DNA of 64,000 nucleotides from Burkholderia sp. SRS-W-2-2016 (GCF_001931485.1 NZ_MSDV01000051.1:1-64000); one strand, 5' to 3'. Positions 43,154-51,363 are shown, counted from the stretch's first letter. Numbers and translations are program-made. The notes: a model not told the origin generated them from the sequence alone.

Positions 43154-43725
43154 AGGACTGCCTCGCGTTTGATTTCCTTCAGCGCCTCAAGCAAGCGTTC
43201 GGTCTGTATATCGGTGAGCTTGCGGTTCCGGCCAACAATGTGCTGCACTCTGTCGCCTTTTCGGTCGAAAATTTCAGACAGAATGTCGACCGAGCGCTGC
43301 CGACCAAGAGTCACTTCCGCCGGAGTCTGGAGCACTACCGCGTTTTTCCCAATGACGTAGTTCTTGATACGACGGTCGAAGCCAGAGTGATTGTCACGGG
43401 GATGCTGGGCGCCGTTTGGCAACGCGATAATATTGCCCTCTTTTTGTTCGCCCACGAATCTCAACGCATTCTGAGGGTGACGCCGCAACGCCTCCAGTTG
43501 GTCCTCGAGCTTCTCATCAATCTCCATTCCTCCAATCACATACTGCTGATGTCGTAATCCGCGGCTTCCGCTGATGACAAATATGTGGTCGCCCGGCGTG
43601 ACCATACGCCTTAAATCTGGCCGGCAGGTGCCCATGGTCGGCTTTGCCGCGGTCAGAATCGGGTCAACTAGAGGCAGGCCTGCACCAGGGTCCGAACCCG
43701 GGGAGACAAAGATATAGCTGGACAT
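43150..43725 (-). CDS. Nmad2/EVE-like protein, first gene of the SOS-type operon
   Basis: 191 residues from an ATG with a good ribosome-binding site (GAGGGG, 5-nt spacing). The segment ILTAAKPTMGTCRPDLRRMV followed by TPGDHIFVISGS resembles the CKP..IR..A..GD.I.G core of nucleotide-modification-associated (Nmad) domains and of EVE/ASCH-like folds, which read modified bases or nucleotides. The rest, with KNYVIGKNAVVLQTPAEVTL and a Lys/Arg-rich helical C-terminus, is compatible but not diagnostic. The fold call is from pattern memory and is moderate at best. Confidence 0.55.
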   Translation of the reverse strand: MSSYIFVSPGSDPGAGLPLVDPILTAAKPTMGTCRPDLRRMVTPGDHIFVISGSRGLRHQQYVIGGMEIDEKLEDQLEALRRHPQNALRFVGEQKEGNIIALPNGAQHPRDNHSGFDRRIKNYVIGKNAVVLQTPAEVTLGRQRSVDILSEIFDRKGDRVQHIVGRNRKLTDIQTERLLEALKEIKREAVL

Positions 43726-43746
43726 GACAGCCCCTCAGAGTGATGC

Positions 43747-43780
43747 CTGTTATTTTATACAGTATTTCTCGGTGGACCAA
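43747..43780 (-). promoter_or_regulatory. LexA-type (SOS) box overlapping a promoter
   Basis: On the minus strand CTGTATAAAATAACAG (43747-43762) preserves the CTGT-N8-ACAG arms and the flanking TA of the LexA consensus. It covers the -10 TAAAAT (43752-43757), which is 17 bp from a -35-like TTGGTC (43775-43780). The start codon of the first operon gene is 22 bp downstream. Binding of LexA here would block transcription until DNA damage. Confidence 0.8.
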
Positions 43781-44093
43781 TATACGAGCTTCCAAAATCA
43801 CGTAACGCAAAGAGCGTAACGGCTCGCCTTCTTTAGTAGGGCCAACTCAGGAATCAAGCGTACCACTGGATTTGAAAGAAAGTCATTCAAGATGGTTACT
43901 TTTCCGAGCATTGCAGCGCTGGCGTTGAATAACAACCGCCTTCGAAGGCCAATCAGATTGCCGCTCGTCCCAGCCTGTTCACCAGAATACTCTGCAATTG
44001 CAAAAAAGGGGCGCAGGAAATGGCTCCAGCGCCCCTTTGACAATAGTTTTGGTTACGCCTTTAGCGACAAGGCTTACCGGTCAGTCGGTCCCC
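43781..44093. other. island segment between operon promoter and element end
   Basis: 313 bp without a convincing gene. Short frames exist on both strands (for example a minus-strand one ending LPKKASRYALCVT-like at 43798) but they run through the terminator hairpin and have no ribosome-binding site. Nothing recognisable as a tns gene is present. Confidence 0.4.
44002..44038 (-). terminator. intrinsic terminator downstream of glmS
   Basis: On the minus strand GGGGCGC / GCGCCCC with a 14-nt loop followed by TTTTTT. It lies inside the island segment, about 130 bp beyond the glmS stop, and would end glmS transcription before the cargo operon. Confidence 0.7.
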
Positions 44094-44146
44094 GTAACCG
44101 GAATTAATCGGGCGGCCTGTAACCGCAACTAATGCAACTCCGCACA
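44094..44146 (-). repeat. Tn7-like element end with two 17-bp repeats
   Basis: GTAACCGGAATTAATCG (44094-44110) and GTAACCGCAACTAATGC (44119-44135) match at 13 of 17 positions and are spaced 25 bp. The outer edge ...CCGCACA (read on the minus strand TGTGCGG...) gives the TGT terminus of Tn7-family ends. A degenerate third copy may lie near 44072. The next 23 bp lead to the glmS stop. Confidence 0.6.
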
Positions 44147-44169
44147 GATGGATGTGGACTTACGCCCCC

Positions 44170-45987
44170 TCACTCCACCGTCACCGACTTCGCCAGATTC
44201 CGCGGCTTATCCACATCCGTCCCCCGCGCACAAGCCGTGTGATAAGCAAGCAACTGCAACGGCACCACATGCAGAATCGGCGACAGCACGCCGTAGTGCT
44301 CCGGCATCCGGATCACATGCAGCCCTTCGTCGTTGACGATCTTCGTATCCGCATCGGCGAACACATAAAGCTCGCCGCCGCGCGCGCGCACTTCCTGGAT
44401 ATTCGACTTGAGCTTTTCGAGCAGCGCATCGTTCGGCGCAACCGTCACGACCGGCATCGCCTCGGTCACAAGCGCCAACGGCCCATGCTTGAGCTCCCCG
44501 GCCGGATAAGCCTCCGCATGGATATACGAAATTTCCTTCAGCTTCAGCGCGCCTTCGAGCGCGATCGGATAGTGCATCCCGCGGCCGAGGAACAGCGCGT
44601 GTTCCTTGCGCGAAAACTCTTCCGACCACGCGATGATCTGCGGCTCCAGCGCCAGCACGCTATTGAGCGCGGCCGGCAGGTGCCGCAACTGCTTCAGATA
44701 ACCTGCTTCCTGCTCGTCGCTCAAACGACCGCGCAGCTTCGCGAGCGTCGCCGCCAGCGTGAACAGCGCGACCAGCTGCGTGGTGAACGCCTTCGTCGAC
44801 GCAACCCCGATCTCGCGACCGGCATGCGTGAGGAACGACAGTTCCGTCTGCCGCACCATCGCGCTGGTGCCGACGTTGCAGATCGCGAGCGTATGGCGAT
44901 GGCCAAGCTCCTGCGCATGCTTGAGCGCCGCGAGCGTATCCGCGGTCTCACCCGACTGCGAAATCACCACCACCAGCGCCTTCGGATTCGGCACCGACTC
45001 GCGATACCGGTACTCGCTCGCAATCTCAACCTGAGTCGGAATCTTCGCGACCGATTCGAGCCAGTACTTCGCGGTCAAGCCCGAGTAATAGCTCGTGCCG
45101 CAAGCGAGAATCAGCAGGCTGTCGATATCCGCGAACACTTCACCCGCATTCACGCCGAACAGCGACGCGTCGAACGCATCGCTTTGCGGAATCGTGTCGG
45201 TGATCGCGCGCGGCTGCTCGAAGATTTCCTTCTGCATGAAGTGGCGATACGGGCCGAGTTCGACCGCGCCGCCGTACGCCGCCACCTGGCGCACTTCGCG
45301 TTGTGCTTCGTTGCCCTGACGATCGGCGATGCGCACGCCGTCGAGCGACAGTTCGCACACGTCGCCTTCCTCGAGGAAGATGAAGCGCTCGGTGCTGCCC
45401 GCGAGCGCGAGCGCGTCCGACGCGAGGAAGTTCTCGCCATTGCCGAGCCCGACCACCAGCGGCGAACCCTGCCGCGCGCCGACCACCGTGTGCGGTTGGT
45501 CCTTATGCAGCACCGCGATCGCATACGCGCCGTGCAATTGCGCGATCGCCTCGCGCACCGCGGCGAACAGATCGCCGCGATACAGGCTGTGGATCAGGTG
45601 CGCGATAACCTCAGTGTCGGTCTGCGAGACGAACGTGTAACCCTTGCCGCGCAGCATTTCGCGCAGGGTTTCGTAATTCTCGATGATGCCGTTGTGTACC
45701 AACGCGAGCGCATCCTTCGAGAAGATCGGATGTGCGTTGTCGGTGATCGGCGCGCCGTGCGTCGCCCAGCGCGTATGCGCGATGCCGGTCACGCCTTCGA
45801 GATGGCCGTCATGCACCTGCGCGTCGAGGTCGGCGACGCGCGCGACGCTGCGCGCGCGCTTCGGCCCTTCCGCGCCGAGCACGGCGACGCCGCACGAGTC
45901 GTAGCCGCGATATTCGAGGCGCCGCAGTCCTTCGATCAGGACGGGAACGATATTACGTTGCGCAACCGCGCCGACGATGCCGCACAT
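44170..45987 (-). CDS. glmS: glucosamine-fructose-6-phosphate aminotransferase
   Basis: 605 residues. GlmS makes glucosamine-6-phosphate from fructose-6-phosphate and glutamine. The N-terminal glutaminase domain begins MCGIVGAVAQ with nucleophile Cys2 (Cys1 after Met removal), followed by TRWATHGAP. Two SIS isomerase domains follow (ACGTSYYSGL; SQSGETADTLAAL; FLGRGMHYPIALEGALKLKE). The C-terminus DKPRNLAKSVTVE is the conserved sequence read by TnsD of Tn7 in other bacteria. It follows glmU with a 60-bp gap, forming a glmU-glmS unit. Confidence 0.97.
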   Translation of the reverse strand: MCGIVGAVAQRNIVPVLIEGLRRLEYRGYDSCGVAVLGAEGPKRARSVARVADLDAQVHDGHLEGVTGIAHTRWATHGAPITDNAHPIFSKDALALVHNGIIENYETLREMLRGKGYTFVSQTDTEVIAHLIHSLYRGDLFAAVREAIAQLHGAYAIAVLHKDQPHTVVGARQGSPLVVGLGNGENFLASDALALAGSTERFIFLEEGDVCELSLDGVRIADRQGNEAQREVRQVAAYGGAVELGPYRHFMQKEIFEQPRAITDTIPQSDAFDASLFGVNAGEVFADIDSLLILACGTSYYSGLTAKYWLESVAKIPTQVEIASEYRYRESVPNPKALVVVISQSGETADTLAALKHAQELGHRHTLAICNVGTSAMVRQTELSFLTHAGREIGVASTKAFTTQLVALFTLAATLAKLRGRLSDEQEAGYLKQLRHLPAALNSVLALEPQIIAWSEEFSRKEHALFLGRGMHYPIALEGALKLKEISYIHAEAYPAGELKHGPLALVTEAMPVVTVAPNDALLEKLKSNIQEVRARGGELYVFADADTKIVNDEGLHVIRMPEHYGVLSPILHVVPLQLLAYHTACARGTDVDKPRNLAKSVTVE

Positions 45988-46047
45988 GGTGTATTCCTTT
46001 TCAAGAGCCGGGTTCGACGTGCGCGCCGCGCGCGCCCGCCATCCGCA

Positions 46048-47409
46048 TCACGCCTTCTTTTTGACCGGGCGCACATAGCCCGTTTTGCTCGTTTGAGTCT
46101 TGTCGTTCAGTACCAGCGCGTCCGCCGCGACGTCCTTCCAGACCGTCGTGCCGGCCGCGATCGTGGCGCCGCGCTGCACCCGCACCGGCGCGACCAGTTG
46201 CGTGTCGGAGCCGACGAACACGTCGTCCTCGATCACCGTGCGGAATTTGTTCGCGCCGTCGTAATTGCAGGTGATGGTGCCCGCGCCGATATTCACGCGC
46301 GCGCCGATGTCGGCGTCGCCGATATAGGTCAGGTGATTGGCCTTCGAGCCGTGGCCGAGCACCGCGTTCTTCACCTCGACGAAATTGCCGACGTGCGCTT
46401 CGTCTTGCAGCGACGCGCCCGGCCGCAGCCGCGCATACGGTCCGAGCACGACGTGCGCGCCGACTTCGGCGCCTTCGATATGCGTGAACGCATCGACCCG
46501 CGTGCCGGCGCCGAGCGTCGCGTTACGGATCACGCAGTTCGGCCCGATGCTGACGTTGTCGGCGAGCGTCACACGCCCTTCGAACACGCAGTTCACATCG
46601 ATCGACACATCGCGGCCGCATTCGAGCGTGCCGCGCACGTCGATACGCGCCGGGTCGGCGAGCGTCACGCCGGCGACCAGCAGCGTCTCGGCGACGTTGC
46701 CCTGATGGATCCGTTCGAGTTCGGCGAGCTGCTGCTTGCTGTTCACGCCGAGCGTTTCCCACTCGTCGTCCGGCTGCGTGGTGACGACTTCGAGGCCGGC
46801 TTCGATCGCCATCTCGACCGCGTCGGTCAGATAGAACTCGCCCTGTGCGTTGTCGTTTTTCAGCGCCGCGAGCCAGCCCGCGAGACGCGCGGTCGGCGCG
46901 ACGATGATGCCGGTGTTGATCTCGGCGATCTTCAGCTGTTCGGGGCTCGCGTCCTTCTGCTCGACGATGCGCTGCACCTTGCCCGCCTGATCGCGCACGA
47001 TCCGGCCGTAGCCGCTCGGGTCGTCGAGCGTGACGGTCAGCACGCCGTAGCCGTCACGGCCGGCGCGTTCGGTCAGCGCCTGCAGCGTGGCCGCGCGCGT
47101 GAGCGGCACGTCGCCGTACAGCACCAGAGTGGGGAGCGTGGGATCGAGCAGCGGCAGCGCCTGCTGCACCGCATGACCGGTGCCGAGCTGCTGCTCCTGC
47201 ACCGCGAATTGAAGATCGGGAGCGGCGACCGCCGTGCGCACCGCTTCGGCACCGTGGCCGATCACAACGACGAGACGCGCGGGCTTCAGCGCGCGAGCGG
47301 TGTCGATGACATGAGCAAGAAGGGGCTGGCCGGCGAGCGGATGGAGCACCTTGGGAAGCGCGGAACGCATGCGCTTGCCGGTACCCGCCGCCAAAATCAC
47401 GATGTTCAT
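46048..47409 (-). CDS. glmU: bifunctional UDP-GlcNAc pyrophosphorylase / GlcN-1-P acetyltransferase
   Basis: 453 residues from the ATG at 47409. The N-terminal uridyltransferase domain starts MNIVILAAGTGKRMRSALPK, with the nucleotide-binding loop, then QLGTGHAVQQALP and YGDVPL. The C-terminal left-handed beta-helix acetyltransferase domain carries the hexapeptide repeats and LGHGSKANHLTYIGDADIG. It supplies UDP-N-acetylglucosamine for cell-wall and LPS synthesis, using the product of the GlmS pathway. Confidence 0.97.
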   Translation of the reverse strand: MNIVILAAGTGKRMRSALPKVLHPLAGQPLLAHVIDTARALKPARLVVVIGHGAEAVRTAVAAPDLQFAVQEQQLGTGHAVQQALPLLDPTLPTLVLYGDVPLTRAATLQALTERAGRDGYGVLTVTLDDPSGYGRIVRDQAGKVQRIVEQKDASPEQLKIAEINTGIIVAPTARLAGWLAALKNDNAQGEFYLTDAVEMAIEAGLEVVTTQPDDEWETLGVNSKQQLAELERIHQGNVAETLLVAGVTLADPARIDVRGTLECGRDVSIDVNCVFEGRVTLADNVSIGPNCVIRNATLGAGTRVDAFTHIEGAEVGAHVVLGPYARLRPGASLQDEAHVGNFVEVKNAVLGHGSKANHLTYIGDADIGARVNIGAGTITCNYDGANKFRTVIEDDVFVGSDTQLVAPVRVQRGATIAAGTTVWKDVAADALVLNDKTQTSKTGYVRPVKKKA

Positions 47410-47462
47410 GGCGTCGGCATAAGAGGAGTTTTGAGGGGCCGATTTTAACATGCGGCACTGCA

Positions 47463-47489
47463 CTAAAAAGGCCGCTAATGCGGCCTTTA
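47463..47489 (-). terminator. intrinsic terminator after ttcA
   Basis: On the minus strand AAAGGCCGC, loop ATTA, GCGGCCTTT followed by TT. It lies 57 bp after the ttcA stop and separates that unit from glmU. Confidence 0.75.
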
Positions 47490-47545
47490 CCACGTTTCCA
47501 TCTCTTCAATTCGCGCCGAAATGCCTGCAAATCAGGCGCTTTTCT

Positions 47546-48508
47546 TCACAGATCGTCGAACTGGACCAGCGGGATGGTCTTCGCGCCGTTCAGCGGCATG
47601 CCCTCTTCGCTGCCGGTCGAGCACGGTTCTTCGTCGAACGCGATGTCGCCGTTCGGATCGGCCTCGCCGCTCGCGCGCAGCCCCGCGAACGGGAACAGCT
47701 GATGATCCATCAGATGCGACGGCACCACCTTCGACAACGCATTGAACATGTTCTCGATGCGGCCCGGGAAGCGCTTCTCCCAGTCGCGAATCAACGCCTT
47801 CATTTCCGCGCGCTTCAGATTAGGTTGGCTACCGCACAGATTGCACGGAATGATCGGGAACTCGCGCAGCTCCGCGTACTTCTCCAGATCGGTTTCCTTC
47901 ACGTACGCGAGCGGACGGATCACGATGTTCTTGCCGTCGTCCGATTGCAGCTTCGGGGGCATGCCCTTCAGCTTGCCGCCGTAGAACATGTTCAGCAGCA
48001 GCGTCTGCAGAATGTCGTCGCGATGGTGGCCGAGCGCGATCTTGGTCGCGCCGAGTTCGCCCGCCACGCGATACAGGATCCCGCGCCGCAGCCGCGAGCA
48101 CAGCGAGCAGGTGGTCTTGCCCTCCGGCACCAGCCGCTTGACGATGCTGTAGGTGTCCTGATTCTCGATGTGAAACGGAATGTCGAGCTGCTTCAGGTAC
48201 TCGGGCAGCACGTGCTCGGGGAAGCCCGGCTGCTTCTGGTCGAGGTTCACCGCGACGATCTCGAAGTTGATCGGCGCGCGTTCGCGCAGCCGCATCAGGA
48301 TGTCGAGCATCGCGTAGCTGTCCTTGCCGCCCGACAGGCACACCATCACCTTGTCGCCGTCCTCGATCATGTTGAAGTCGCCGATCGCCTGGCCGACCTG
48401 GCGCGCGAGGCGCTTGAACAGCTTGTTGTTCTCGTACGCTTCTTTCTGCTCGCGGCGGGTGAGCGGGGATTTGGTCGCGTGGGCGGTCTCGATCTCCGGT
48501 GCGTTCAT
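47546..48508 (-). CDS. ttcA: tRNA 2-thiocytidine(32) synthetase
   Basis: 320 residues. TtcA thiolates cytidine 32 of some tRNAs using ATP and an iron-sulfur cluster. The PP-loop VMVCLSGGKDSYAMLD binds ATP, and the CxxC pair in TTCSLCSRLRRGILY plus a later Cys in NLCGSQPNL serve the cluster. Length is usual for Burkholderia homologues. It ends a minus-strand unit with folB, which stops 3 bp before its start. Confidence 0.95.
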   Translation of the reverse strand: MNAPEIETAHATKSPLTRREQKEAYENNKLFKRLARQVGQAIGDFNMIEDGDKVMVCLSGGKDSYAMLDILMRLRERAPINFEIVAVNLDQKQPGFPEHVLPEYLKQLDIPFHIENQDTYSIVKRLVPEGKTTCSLCSRLRRGILYRVAGELGATKIALGHHRDDILQTLLLNMFYGGKLKGMPPKLQSDDGKNIVIRPLAYVKETDLEKYAELREFPIIPCNLCGSQPNLKRAEMKALIRDWEKRFPGRIENMFNALSKVVPSHLMDHQLFPFAGLRASGEADPNGDIAFDEEPCSTGSEEGMPLNGAKTIPLVQFDDL

Positions 48509-48511
48509 CGC

Positions 48512-48907
48512 TCAATCCTCCTTCACGCGGAACACTTCGACGCCGACCGCGTCGCAGTCCGGATAAACATCCGGCTTCTCGGTCGACACGCGCGCGGCGC
48601 GCACCTGCGGATGTTCGAGCATCGTGCGCACGAGGTCGTCGCACAGCGTCTCCTGCAGATGGATATGCCCTTGCGATACGCGCTTGGCGATCGTCGAGCG
48701 CATGAAGTCGTAATCGACGACTTCGTTCAGCTTGTCCTGCACCGGCGTCGACAGCGCGAGCGGCACATACAGTTCGACGTTGATCACGACGCGCTGTTCG
48801 CCGCGCTTTTCGAAATCGTGCACGCCGATGTTGATGTGCACTTCGTAGTTGCGCAGAAAGAGCCGGCGGCAATCGGCGAGCCGGGGATGCGAAAGAGCGG
48901 CAAACAT
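48512..48907 (-). CDS. folB: dihydroneopterin aldolase
   Basis: 131 residues from the ATG at 48907. FolB converts dihydroneopterin to 6-hydroxymethyl-dihydropterin in folate synthesis. Recognisable are LFLRNYEVHINIGVHDFEKR and the active-site Tyr/Lys/Glu blocks around VDYDFMRSTI and LQETLCDDLVRTM. It is coupled to ttcA and follows a pteridine-reductase-like gene after 100 bp. Confidence 0.92.
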   Translation of the reverse strand: MFAALSHPRLADCRRLFLRNYEVHINIGVHDFEKRGEQRVVINVELYVPLALSTPVQDKLNEVVDYDFMRSTIAKRVSQGHIHLQETLCDDLVRTMLEHPQVRAARVSTEKPDVYPDCDAVGVEVFRVKED

Positions 48908-49007
48908 GTTCGTTCCAGTCAAAAAAGCGTGCTTGGCACGCAAAGGGGCGCTGCGTCGCGCAGCGCGGCGGCCTCGGCGAAGCGAGGCGTGGCAAACCGC
49001 GCGCGGA

Positions 49008-49871
49008 TCAGGCGCCCGTCAAAAACATTACGTCGCGCGGCAGCGGCACGAGATGCTGCCCGCCGTCGACCACCAGCGTCGTTCCGGTGACACCGGCTGC
49101 ATCCGCGAGATACAGCGCGGCGGCGACGATATCCTCAGGCCGCGACGCACGGCCCAGAGGCGTCATTCGATGCGCGGCGGCAAACCCTTCCAGGGTCTGG
49201 TCGCCCGATTGCATCGTCAGGCCGGGCGCGAGCCCGACCACCCGGACTTTCGGCGCGAGCGCCTGAGCGAGCGCGACCGTCGCGGTCTGCAGCGCCGCCT
49301 TCGATAGCGTGTACGACAGATAGTCCGGGTTCATGTTGTACAGCTTCTGGTCCAGCACATTGATGACCACGCCGCGCTGGCTTTCGTCGTGCACCGCCGC
49401 CTCGGGCGTCGCGTCGTACAGCATGCGCGCGAGCACCAGCGGCGCGCCGACGTTCATCGCGGTCAGCTTCAGCAGCAGCTCGTAACCGACGTCGCGCGCG
49501 GTGTCTTCCTCGAAGCGCGACGCGTTGTTGACGATGCACGACGGCCGGCCCAGCGCCTCGGTGCAGGCCGGCAGCAGCCGCGTAACCTGCGCCTCGTCGC
49601 CGAGTTCGGCCGGCAGCGCGACCGCGTGGCGGCCGAGCGCGACGATCTGCGCGACGGTTTCGTCGGCGTCCTCACGCGACGCGCCGTAGTGCACGGCCAC
49701 GTCCCAGCCGCGCGCGGCAAAGCCGAGCGCGAGCGCGCGGCCGATGCGGCGCGCGCCGCCGGTAACTAGCACGACGCGAGGCTGCTGCGACGGCACGGCG
49801 GGCGCCACGGCGGACGCCCCTAAGGACGGCGCTTCGGCCGGGCGGGCAACGTTGTCCGGGGAGACGGTCAT
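49008..49871 (-). CDS. SDR-family reductase, probable pteridine/dihydrofolate reductase
   Basis: 287 residues. The Rossmann motif VVLVTGGARRIGRALALG and catalytic region with YTLSKAALQTATVALAQALA (Y-x-x-x-K) show a classical short-chain dehydrogenase. ARRIG rather than the common ASSGIG is typical of FolM/PTR1 pteridine reductases, and the neighbour folB supports that. The first 30 residues are Ala/Pro-rich and unconserved. Its start codon lies only 13 bp from the divergent methyltransferase start. Confidence 0.83.
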   Translation of the reverse strand: MTVSPDNVARPAEAPSLGASAVAPAVPSQQPRVVLVTGGARRIGRALALGFAARGWDVAVHYGASREDADETVAQIVALGRHAVALPAELGDEAQVTRLLPACTEALGRPSCIVNNASRFEEDTARDVGYELLLKLTAMNVGAPLVLARMLYDATPEAAVHDESQRGVVINVLDQKLYNMNPDYLSYTLSKAALQTATVALAQALAPKVRVVGLAPGLTMQSGDQTLEGFAAAHRMTPLGRASRPEDIVAAALYLADAAGVTGTTLVVDGGQHLVPLPRDVMFLTGA

Positions 49872-49884
49872 TTACAATGCGGGG

Positions 49885-51090
49885 ATGAATCCGAAAGCTC
49901 ACCAACCCGATAGTTTACCTGCTCCCGGCCCGAGCGCGCTCGCGCAGTCCGACGCGCTGGTCGCGCAGATCCGTGCGCAGCTCGACGCGGCCGGCGGCTG
50001 GCTGCCGTTCGACCGCTATATGGAGCGCGCGCTGTACGCGCCGGGGCTCGGCTATTACAGCGGCGGTGCGCGCAAATTCGGGCTGCGCGGCGACGACGGC
50101 AGCGACTTCGTCACCGCGCCGGAACTGTCGCCCCTCTTCGCCGCGACGCTCGCGCGCCCGCTCGCCGAAGCCTTGGAGGCGAGCGGCACGCGCGAGCTGA
50201 TGGAGTTCGGCGCCGGCACCGGCAAGCTCGCGGCGGGCCTGCTCACCGCGCTCGACGCGCTCGGCACGGAGTTCGACAGCTATTCGATCGTCGATCTGTC
50301 GGGCGAGCTGCGCGAGCGGCAGCGCGACACGATCGCGGCAGCCGCGCCCGCGCTGCTGGCCAAGGTGCGCTGGCTCGATGCATTGCCGGAGCGCTTCGAA
50401 GGCGTGGTGATCGGCAACGAGGTGCTCGACGCGATGCCGGTGCGGCTCTTCGCGAACCGCGGCGGCGCCTGGCTGGAGCGCGGCGTGGTGTGGCGCGACG
50501 ACGCGTTCGCATTCGACGACCGCCCGGTCACCGCGGCCGCCGACCTGCTGCGGCTAGAGGAAATCGACGCGGCCCGCGAAACCGGTGCCGGCGACGACTA
50601 CCTGACCGAGACGCACGAAGCCGCGCTGGCCTTCACGCGCACGATCTGCACGATGCTCGCGCGCGGCGCGGTGATCCTGATCGACTACGGCTTTCCGCAT
50701 CACGAGTACTACCACGCGCAGCGCGCGCAGGGCACGCTGATGTGCCACTACCGGCATCGCGCGCACGGCGATCCGTTTCTGTATCCCGGCTTGCAGGACA
50801 TCACCGCGCACGTCGAATTCACCGGCATCGCGGAAGCCGGTACCGACGCCGGCGCGGACCTGCTCGGTTTCACGTCGCAAGCGCGCTTTCTGATGAACGC
50901 GGGAATCACCGAAGTGCTCGGCGAAATCGATCCCGCCGACACCGCCCGCTTTCTGCCGGCCGCGAATGCGGTGCAGAAGCTGCTGTCGGAGGCGGAGATG
51001 GGCGAGCTGTTCAAGGTGATCGCGTTTTCGCGCGGGCTCGACGATACGCTGCGCGCGTTTTCGAGCGGCGATCGCTCGCATACGCTGTGA
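49885..51090 (+). CDS. SAM-dependent methyltransferase (MidA/NDUFAF7 family)
   Basis: 401 residues from the ATG at 49885. The family signature GWLPFDRYMERALYAPGLGYYSGG is followed by the SAM-binding ELMEFGAGTGKLAAGLL; later VIGNEVLDAMPV and LIDYGFPHHEYYHAQRAQGT are typical of COG1565 proteins. The mitochondrial homologue NDUFAF7 methylates an Arg of a complex I subunit; bacterial targets are less clear. A -10-like TACAAT (49873-49878) ends 6 bp before the ATG. Confidence 0.9.
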   Translation: MNPKAHQPDSLPAPGPSALAQSDALVAQIRAQLDAAGGWLPFDRYMERALYAPGLGYYSGGARKFGLRGDDGSDFVTAPELSPLFAATLARPLAEALEASGTRELMEFGAGTGKLAAGLLTALDALGTEFDSYSIVDLSGELRERQRDTIAAAAPALLAKVRWLDALPERFEGVVIGNEVLDAMPVRLFANRGGAWLERGVVWRDDAFAFDDRPVTAAADLLRLEEIDAARETGAGDDYLTETHEAALAFTRTICTMLARGAVILIDYGFPHHEYYHAQRAQGTLMCHYRHRAHGDPFLYPGLQDITAHVEFTGIAEAGTDAGADLLGFTSQARFLMNAGITEVLGEIDPADTARFLPAANAVQKLLSEAEMGELFKVIAFSRGLDDTLRAFSSGDRSHTL

Positions 51091-51124
51091 CGTGCCACGC
51101 CTTTAAGGACCCGAGAGACTCGCG

Positions 51125-51319
51125 ATGATCCGCTGGCTATTGACCACCTTCGTTGCCGTCGCGATTCTGTCGTCGTGCTGGCCGTGGCTCAGGAAGCTCG
51201 GCATCGGCCGGATGCCCGGCGACGTGACGCTGCGGCTGTTCGGCCGCGAGTATCCGTTTCCGTTCATGTCGACGCTGGTGCTGTCGATACTGCTGTCGTT
51301 GCTGGCGCGGGTGCTGTAG
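51125..51319 (+). CDS. DUF2905 small membrane protein
   Basis: 64 residues with two hydrophobic segments around a basic loop (WLRKLGIGRMPGDV, then GREYPFPFMSTLVLSIL). This matches the DUF2905 family of tiny inner-membrane proteins of unknown function. It lies 34 bp after the methyltransferase gene and is probably cotranscribed with it. Confidence 0.85.
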   Translation: MIRWLLTTFVAVAILSSCWPWLRKLGIGRMPGDVTLRLFGREYPFPFMSTLVLSILLSLLARVL

Positions 51320-51363
51320 CCAACCCCCGCGCCTTCCTCTTTTAGCCGCGTGTCGCGCCTGCG

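Larger units (their letters stand above)
40741..44146. mobile_element. remnant of a Tn7-like genomic island next to glmS
   Basis: A lower-GC segment between the truncated phosphoesterase gene and glmS. On the glmS side, the sequence read from 44146 leftwards begins TGTGCGGAGTTGC and carries two 17-bp direct repeats 25 bp apart, as expected for the end of a Tn7-family element with TnsB sites. Exactly 23 bp separate this end from the glmS stop, the known attTn7 spacing (about 23-25 bp). The left end and any tns genes are absent; the left boundary coincides with the broken phosphoesterase frame near 40741. Cargo includes a SOS-type three-gene operon and two gene fragments. Confidence 0.6.

Noticed and set aside
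44050..44068. A third TnsB-like repeat (GGTTACGCCTTTAGCGAC).
   Set aside because: It matches the two clear repeats poorly and in an unclear register, so I do not count it as support for the element end.
43798..44107. Short frames on both strands between the SOS operon and glmS.
   Set aside because: They cross the strong terminator hairpin at 44002-44038 and the element-end repeats, have no ribosome-binding site and no recognisable sequence.
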